Below, piece after piece: positions 7,177 to 11,336 of a stretch of 11,336 nt of DNA; position 1 is the first letter of the stretch; each line of letters opens with the position of its first letter. The stretch is from Nitrospiraceae bacterium (GTDB lineage: Bacteria > Nitrospirota > Thermodesulfovibrionia > Thermodesulfovibrionales > UBA1546). Made by a program: the position numbers and the translations under genes. The notes beneath the pieces are model-generated. The model saw only the letters and a list, made by a program, of their open reading frames with translations, was not told where the DNA came from and searched no databases. Location of the stretch: positions 1,456 to 12,791 of the forward strand of contig DOHC01000017.1 of assembly GCA_003535475.1 (NCBI GenBank). The letters run 5' to 3'.

Positions 7177-7386
7177 TCATTCCTCTAACCCCGGATAAAA
7201 TTTCTGCTCGTCTGTAATTTTCAATCTCTCAACCATCCATTCTCCGACAACGTCTCTAATCTCTCCTATCATCTCTATATCCCATGCAATCTCTTTATCA
7301 GCCGGATTGATTTCACGGATAAGCTGATAGATTGCATTATCAACACTGTCCTGTCTTTTAATCTGTTCTTCAGTCAATTCTTTCAT
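7177..7386 (-). CDS. small acidic protein, 69 aa, candidate partner of the reverse transcriptase
   Basis: The sequence MKELTEEQIKRQDSVDNAIYQL, then INPADKEIAWDIEMIGEIRDVV and a C-terminal EQKFYPGLEE, predicts a mostly helical, acidic cytosolic protein without cysteines, signal peptide or an obvious helix-turn-helix, so it does not look like a restriction-modification control (C) protein. GGAG and AAGGA lie upstream of the ATG at 7386. It is the first gene after the nrdJ terminator, and its stop is 9 nt before the reverse transcriptase ATG, so both are almost certainly on one transcript. The promoter in the 40-bp gap is not convincing. I do not recognise a named family; an accessory or antitoxin-like role for the enzyme is only an inference from spacing. 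Confidence 0.72.
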   Translation of the reverse strand: MKELTEEQIKRQDSVDNAIYQLIREINPADKEIAWDIEMIGEIRDVVGEWMVERLKITDEQKFYPGLEE

Positions 7387-7426
7387 AAAATCCTTTCTCC
7401 ACCCACTAAACCAAAAAACTTTTCTC

Positions 7427-7464
7427 CCAAAACAAAAAAGGGCAGTAACATCTTCTGCCCTTAA
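7427..7464 (-). terminator. intrinsic terminator downstream of nrdJ
   Basis: A perfect 8-bp stem AAGGGCAG/CTGCCCTT (7455-7462 with 7438-7445) encloses a 9-nt loop and, on the minus strand, is followed by a T-rich run. It lies about 30 bp past the nrdJ stop and separates nrdJ from the low-GC defence block. Confidence 0.9.
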
Positions 7465-7493
7465 AATTAATTTCTATGATTATTTTTCTCCCT

Positions 7494-9734
7494 CTATCCG
7501 CATTTTGTAAATCCGCAGTTGTGGCAGACTGCGCAGCCGCTTTCGTGCTCAACAGCGCCGCCGCATTCGGGGCATGCGCCTATCAGCATGATTGCCGAGG
7601 TGTCTTTGTGCCCGTTGCCGTTTCCTTTCTTGCCGTCTGTTCTATGTTTCTCGATAGCCTTTGCAATGGCGTCAGAGCATGAGAGTATCTTTCCGCCGTC
7701 AGCCCATGAAGGCTGATGGCATGATATTCCCTTAAGCTGGTTCACCACCTCGTCAGGATCTATGTTTGAGCGGAGAGCAAGGGATATGAGCCTGCCGATT
7801 GCCTCTGCCTGGCTTGAGGCGCATCCGCCTGCCTTGCCCATTGATGTAAAGAGTTCAAAGAGATGTCCTTTGTCATCTTCATTAACCGTGATATATAAAT
7901 GTCCGCATCCTGTTTTCATAAGGCGCGTGGAGCCTTTAATCATCTCCGGCCTTTTCCTCGGGATTATTTTCTGTGAGTGGGCTGCATCCGCTGCCTGAGG
8001 TTTTTCCTTTGACTTGCCTGTTGTAAGAACCTGCTCTTCCCTTGAGCCGTCGCGGTAAACAGTGACTCCTTTGCAGCCGAGTTTGTATGCAAGCAGATAT
8101 ACATCCTCAACGTCCTTTGGCGTTGCCTCATGCGGGAAGTTGACTGTCTTTGATACCGCGTTGTCAATATATTTCTGGAAGGCAGCCTGCATCATTATGT
8201 GCTCCTCAGGCGTTATGTCATGCGCTGTTACAAATACAGCCTTGACGTCATCAGGGATTTCCTTGAAATCTTTTATAGTCCCTTTCTCGGCGATTTTCTC
8301 CATCAATTCCCTGTTCCAGAAACCGCGCTCTTTGGCGACTTTTTCAAAATGCGGATTTACCTCTATAAGTTTTGTGCCTTCCATAACAGTTCTTACATAT
8401 GAGACTGCGAACAGCGGCTCTATGCCCGATGAGCATCCTGAGATTATGGATAATGTGCCTGTCGGCGCAATGGTTGTCACTGTTGCATTTCTTACCCTGA
8501 GTTTTCCGTCATAGATGCTTCCTTCGTAATTTTCGAAAACTCCTCTTTCTTCCGCCAGCGCTGATGATGCCTTTTTGCCCTCTGCCTGTATAAATCCCAT
8601 AACCTCCTCGGCAAGCTCTACTGCACGCGCAGAGTTGTAAGGGACGTTCATCTGTATGAGCATGTCTGCCCATCCCATAACGCCGAGGCCTATTTTTCTG
8701 TTTGCCTTTGTCATCTCCTCTATTTTTTTCAACGGGTATTTGTTTACATCTATTACGTTGTCAAGGAAATGAACTGATTTCCATACAGTGTCTTTCAGTT
8801 TCTGCCAGTCAACCTGTGCTTCACTTTCACTTGTAACGTGGCTTGCGAGGTTGATAGAGCCGAGATTGCATGATTCATAAGGAAGCAATGGCTGTTCTCC
8901 GCACGGGTTTGTTGATTCTATTGAACCTATATGCGGAGTGGGGTTTGATTCATTTACCCTGTCAAGGAACACAATGCCCGGCTCTCCATTTTTCCATGAA
9001 TGGTTTACTATCAGGTCAAACACTTCTTTTGCCGTGAGCCTGTGAGTAACCTTCTGTGTGTGCGGGTTTAAGAGGTCATACTGCCTGTCTTCTGCAAGCG
9101 CATTCATGAATTCTTCCGTGAGCCCAACCGAGATATTAAAATTGTTTAGCTTTGTATTTTCATCCTTGCATGTGATGAAGTTTATAATGTCAGGATGGTC
9201 AACTCTCAAAAGGCCCATGTTTGCGCCTCTTCTTGTCCCGCCCTGCTTTACTGCTTCTGTTGCCGTATCAAACACCGTCATGAATGATATCGGGCCTGAT
9301 GATACGCCCTTGGTTGAGCCTACGACATCTCCGTTGGGCCTGAGCCTTGAAAAGCTGAATCCGGTTCCTCCGCCTGACTTATGTATTATTGCGGCGTTTT
9401 TAACTGCATCAAATATGGATTCCATCGAATCATCGACAGGGAGAACAAAACATGCAGAGAGCTGTCCCAGCCTTCTTCCCGCATTCATCAGCGTGGGGCT
9501 GTTAGGGAGGAAATCCAGAGAGGTTGTCATATCATAAAAAGATGACTCTACCGCATTGACTTCCGCCTCTGTCTTTCCATAGTGAAGGTCGGCAGCCGCA
9601 ACACTCCGCGCAACTCTTTTGAAAAGCTCATGAGGCGTCTCTACGATCTTTCCTTCCTCATTCTTTTTGAGATACCTTTTCTCAAGGACTTTTATTGCAT
9701 TCTGTGTAAGGCTGAGACCATTTAAGACCTTCAT
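7494..9734 (-). CDS. nrdJ: class II (adenosylcobalamin-dependent) ribonucleoside-diphosphate reductase
   Basis: The 746-aa enzyme reduces ribonucleotides to deoxyribonucleotides using a B12-generated thiyl radical, so it works with or without oxygen. Key residues are visible: C95 in LSACFVLP, N276, C278 and E280 in NPCGEQ, and C289 in ESCNLGSINL, matching the redox pair, radical cysteine and general acid/base positions of the Thermotoga-type enzyme. GGGTGFSFSRLRP (121-133) and IAPTGTLSIISG (422-433) are substrate and phosphate loops. A TSCPD domain (about 605-690) is followed by a four-cysteine zinc tail, CPECGG...CAVCHNCGFTKC (721-745), used for reduction of the active-site disulfide. The length is typical. 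AGGAGG stands 6 nt before the ATG. Regulation by NrdR is indicated by boxes at 9991-10006 and perhaps 9949-9964. Confidence 0.97.
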   Translation of the reverse strand: MKVLNGLSLTQNAIKVLEKRYLKKNEEGKIVETPHELFKRVARSVAAADLHYGKTEAEVNAVESSFYDMTTSLDFLPNSPTLMNAGRRLGQLSACFVLPVDDSMESIFDAVKNAAIIHKSGGGTGFSFSRLRPNGDVVGSTKGVSSGPISFMTVFDTATEAVKQGGTRRGANMGLLRVDHPDIINFITCKDENTKLNNFNISVGLTEEFMNALAEDRQYDLLNPHTQKVTHRLTAKEVFDLIVNHSWKNGEPGIVFLDRVNESNPTPHIGSIESTNPCGEQPLLPYESCNLGSINLASHVTSESEAQVDWQKLKDTVWKSVHFLDNVIDVNKYPLKKIEEMTKANRKIGLGVMGWADMLIQMNVPYNSARAVELAEEVMGFIQAEGKKASSALAEERGVFENYEGSIYDGKLRVRNATVTTIAPTGTLSIISGCSSGIEPLFAVSYVRTVMEGTKLIEVNPHFEKVAKERGFWNRELMEKIAEKGTIKDFKEIPDDVKAVFVTAHDITPEEHIMMQAAFQKYIDNAVSKTVNFPHEATPKDVEDVYLLAYKLGCKGVTVYRDGSREEQVLTTGKSKEKPQAADAAHSQKIIPRKRPEMIKGSTRLMKTGCGHLYITVNEDDKGHLFELFTSMGKAGGCASSQAEAIGRLISLALRSNIDPDEVVNQLKGISCHQPSWADGGKILSCSDAIAKAIEKHRTDGKKGNGNGHKDTSAIMLIGACPECGGAVEHESGCAVCHNCGFTKCG

Positions 9735-9761
9735 AAATTCCTCCTGTTAAAATTGTATGAT

Positions 9762-9929
9762 TTATATTATTTCTTTAAATTCCGTCCGGCTGTTATAACT
9801 TTCACGCAAATTCATCCGCTGTCTCAGCTCTTCAATGGCATTTTCTTTTTCTATTGGACAGGCTTTTGTACAGATAGCAGGGCATTTCAAGCAGGCAAGC
9901 CAATCTTCAAAGCCCTTGCAAATCTCCAC
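9762..9929 (-). CDS. cysteine-rich small protein, 55 aa, in the nrdJ leader
   Basis: The likely product starts at a GTG (9927-9929) with AAGGAG 10 nt upstream and reads MEICKGFEDWLACLKCPAIC, then TKACPIEKENAIEELRQRMN and a polar tail. Four cysteines are spaced CxxCxxxCxxxCP, resembling but not equal to a ferredoxin 4Fe-4S cluster motif. A longer in-frame start at 10013 is a TTG inside the -35 box and upstream of the expected transcription start, so it is rejected. The stop is 27 bp before the nrdJ ATG, and both share one promoter. It may be an iron-sulfur or zinc mini-protein co-expressed with NrdJ, or a leader ORF affecting nrdJ translation. No family is recognised. Confidence 0.5.
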   Translation of the reverse strand: MEICKGFEDWLACLKCPAICTKACPIEKENAIEELRQRMNLRESYNSRTEFKEII

Positions 9930-9948
9930 GAATAGGAGTCTCCTTATA

Positions 9949-9964
9949 TTCCAATAATTTGTGT
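9949..9964 (-). promoter_or_regulatory. possible second, degenerate NrdR box
   Basis: ACACAAATTATTGGAA on the minus strand keeps the left arm and the TATTG of the right arm (about 11 of 16 consensus positions). It begins 42 bp downstream of the first box, equal to four helical turns, so both would face the same side of the DNA as in known tandem NrdR sites. Confidence 0.45.
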
Positions 9965-9984
9965 TGTTAAATGAAGTTTCAGTA

Positions 9985-10013
9985 ATTAAACCACAATATC
10001 TTGTGTATGTCAA
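9985..10013 (-). promoter_or_regulatory. sigma70-type promoter of the nrdJ operon
   Basis: On the minus strand a perfect -35 TTGACA (10008-10013) and a -10 TTTAAT (9985-9990) are separated by exactly 17 bp. Transcription should start near 9978, leaving a leader of about 50 nt before the GTG of the small ORF and about 245 nt before nrdJ. Confidence 0.85.
9991..10006 (-). promoter_or_regulatory. NrdR box (repressor site) within the nrdJ promoter
   Basis: ACACAAGATATTGTGG on the minus strand agrees at 14 of 16 positions with the NrdR box consensus as I recall it (acaCwAtATaTwGtgt). It is a near-perfect dyad filling the spacer between the -35 and -10 boxes, an ideal place for repression. NrdR is the nucleotide-sensing repressor of ribonucleotide reductase genes; its own gene is not in the window. 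Confidence 0.75.
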
Positions 10014-10151
10014 GCGGAAAGTTATTTTTTTGTAACTGCCTGATTTGCAAGGATTTTATCGGTGAAAGCAGTGTTGATAGTTTGTTAGTGAATTTTCATG
10101 GAATATTTAATGGAGAGAGCTTCTGCTTGTTTGTGTTAAAATTATCTGTTT

Positions 10152-11336
10152 ATGAACGAGAAAAAAGGCAGAGTTTATCTTGTTGGCGCAGGCCCAGGCG
10201 ATATCGGACTGCTCACAGTCAAAGGCATGAAATGCCTCCAGAGAGCAGATGCGGTGGTTTATGATTTCCATTTAAATGCTCAGGTTTTGAATTATATAAA
10301 ACATGACGCTGAATTCATATACGCCGGCAAGAGAGGCGGACACCATACAATGACACAGGATGAAATAAACAAAGTTCTCGTTGAAAAGGCAAAGGAAGGA
10401 AAAGTTGTATGCAGGCTTAAAGGCGGTGATCCCTTTGTATTCGGCAGGGGCGGAGAAGAGGCAGAGACGCTTGCTGAAAGCAATATTGATTTTGAAGTTG
10501 TGCCCGGCGTTAGCTCTGCTGTGGCAGCGCCTGCATACGCAGGCATACCTATCACGCACAGGGGGTATTCATCTTCGTTTGCGGTAATTCCCGGTTATGA
10601 GGACATGACAAAAGAAGAGTCCGCGATAGACTGGTCAAAGCTTGCAACAGGAGCCGGCACGCTGATTTTTTTAATGGCTGTGAAAAACATGGATGTCCTT
10701 GTAAAAAAACTGATGGAAAACGGCAGAAGCCCTGACACGCCTGTTGCAGTGATAAGATGGGGCACAAGGCCTGACCAGAAGACCATAACAGGCTCCCTGA
10801 AAGACATCGCAGGCATTGTGAAAGAAAAAGAGATAAAGCCTCCGGCAGTTATGGTGGTCGGCGAAGTGGTGAATTTAAGAAAGAGACTTATGTGGTATGA
10901 GAAAAAAACAATGTTTGGACACAGAGTGCTTGTGACAAGAGAGCATGCCGGAGGATTTGAACCTCTTGAAGAATTAGGAGCGGAGATGATCGAGTTTCCG
11001 ACCATGGAGATAGCGCCGCCGGAAAACTACGATGAGCTTGACAGCGCGATAAATAAGATTGAGGAGTATAACTGGATAATTTTTACAAGCGGCAATGGCG
11101 TGAAATATTTTCTTAAAAGGCTGATGGAAAAAGATAAAGACATCAGGGATTTGAAAGGCATAAGGATATGCGCGATTGGAACAAAGACAGCAGCGGAGAT
11201 ACAAAGATACGGGATAAAGGTTGACTTAGTGCCGGATGGATTTAATGCGGAAGGACTGATTGAAGCATTCAGAAAAGATGCAAGATGCATGATGCATGAT
11301 GCGAGTAAAAACTCCGAACTCCAAACTCCGAACTCC
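10152..11336 (+). CDS. cobA-hemD: fused uroporphyrinogen-III C-methyltransferase / uroporphyrinogen-III synthase (3' end outside window)
   Basis: There are 395 codons up to the window edge. Residues 1-245 are the SAM-dependent methyltransferase that makes precorrin-2: VYLVGAGPGDIGLLTVKG (8-25), GKRGGHHTMTQDEIN (59-73), CRLKGGDPFVFGRGGEE (87-103) and VPGVSSAVAAPAYAGIPITHR (117-137). From about 256 the HemD part begins (GHRVLVTRE) with the usual FTSGNGVKYF (311-320) and AIGTKTAAEI (341-350). HemD forms uroporphyrinogen III, the substrate of CobA, feeding siroheme and cobalamin synthesis. After EAFRKDA the normal HemD sequence gives way to CMMHDASKNSELQTPNS, encoded by tandem repeats. No Shine-Dalgarno precedes the ATG, and an in-frame TAA lies at 10137-10139, so initiation is unusual or leaderless. 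It is divergent from nrdJ. Confidence 0.94.
   Translation, partial: MNEKKGRVYLVGAGPGDIGLLTVKGMKCLQRADAVVYDFHLNAQVLNYIKHDAEFIYAGKRGGHHTMTQDEINKVLVEKAKEGKVVCRLKGGDPFVFGRGGEEAETLAESNIDFEVVPGVSSAVAAPAYAGIPITHRGYSSSFAVIPGYEDMTKEESAIDWSKLATGAGTLIFLMAVKNMDVLVKKLMENGRSPDTPVAVIRWGTRPDQKTITGSLKDIAGIVKEKEIKPPAVMVVGEVVNLRKRLMWYEKKTMFGHRVLVTREHAGGFEPLEELGAEMIEFPTMEIAPPENYDELDSAINKIEEYNWIIFTSGNGVKYFLKRLMEKDKDIRDLKGIRICAIGTKTAAEIQRYGIKVDLVPDGFNAEGLIEAFRKDARCMMHDASKNSELQTPNS
11277..11304 (+). repeat. heptanucleotide tandem repeat GATGCAT x4, in hemD coding region
   Basis: Four head-to-tail 7-bp units occur: GATGCAA, GATGCAT, GATGCAT and GATGCGA. They remain open in the hemD frame and encode DARCMMHDA-like residues absent from ordinary HemD proteins. 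Confidence 0.85.
11310..11336 (+). repeat. heptanucleotide tandem repeat AACTCCG, nearly four units, running off the window
   Basis: The units are AACTCCG, AACTCCA, AACTCCG and AACTCC, the last cut by the window edge. It follows the GATGCAT array after 5 bp. The total copy number and whether the hemD frame survives cannot be seen. Confidence 0.85.

Noticed and set aside
7177..7386. 69-aa protein as a restriction-modification control (C) protein
   Set aside because: No helix-turn-helix pattern is apparent, and it adjoins the reverse transcriptase rather than the methyltransferase/endonuclease pair.
9930..10013. Longer 83-aa version of the nrdJ leader ORF starting at TTG 10013
   Set aside because: That TTG is the first three bases of the -35 box and lies upstream of the predicted transcription start, so it would not be in the mRNA.
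10098..10139. 14-codon mini-ORF upstream of cobA-hemD (ATG to TAA, in the same frame)
   Set aside because: It has no Shine-Dalgarno and no clear promoter; an ORF this short is expected by chance.
9930..10151. Cobalamin riboswitch upstream of nrdJ or cobA-hemD
   Set aside because: No recognisable B12-box core was seen on either strand in the leaders, and the nrdJ leader is occupied by a small ORF.

Overview
The window looks like a chromosomal segment of an anaerobic bacterium, plausibly Nitrospirota or a deltaproteobacterial relative. That placement is an inference from a class II (B12-dependent) ribonucleotide reductase, a fused CobA-HemD protein, moderate GC and heptanucleotide repeats; no taxonomic marker gene is present.

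Layout. (a) 1-223: the 3' end of a plus-strand parB, meeting a minus-strand cluster head to tail. (b) 233-1091, minus: a good sigma70-type promoter drives a 71-aa zinc-finger protein with a lysine-rich tail, a 63-aa cysteine-rich protein and a DoxX membrane protein. (c) 1228-1830, minus: an exported TPR protein with its own promoter. (d) 1898-7386, minus: an accessory block of visibly lower GC. In transcription order it holds a 69-aa acidic protein, a stand-alone reverse transcriptase with a helical-repeat tail, a DNA methyltransferase, an AvaI/BsoBI-type restriction endonuclease (predicted CYCGRG specificity), a 45-aa zinc ribbon, a 95-aa unknown and a four-helix-bundle 'suffix' protein. (e) 7427-10013, minus: nrdJ preceded by a 55-aa cysteine-rich ORF, with a promoter containing a near-consensus NrdR box and ending in a hairpin terminator. 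(f) 10152-11336, plus, divergent: cobA-hemD, cut by the window edge and carrying two consecutive 7-bp tandem repeats inside its HemD half.

How the parts work together. Block (d) reads as a small defence island placed directly behind the nrdJ terminator. The restriction-modification pair is translationally coupled (TAATG overlap). The reverse transcriptase keeps its catalytic aspartates but is not of the retron, diversity-generating or group II intron kind. It most resembles the Abi/UG (DRT-type) antiphage reverse transcriptases and has a small candidate partner gene 9 nt upstream. Blocks (e) and (f) are metabolically linked: NrdJ needs adenosylcobalamin, and CobA-HemD makes precorrin-2 on the siroheme/cobalamin branch.

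The points most worth following up are the reverse transcriptase with its 69-aa partner, the paired NrdR boxes, and the heptad repeats inside hemD.
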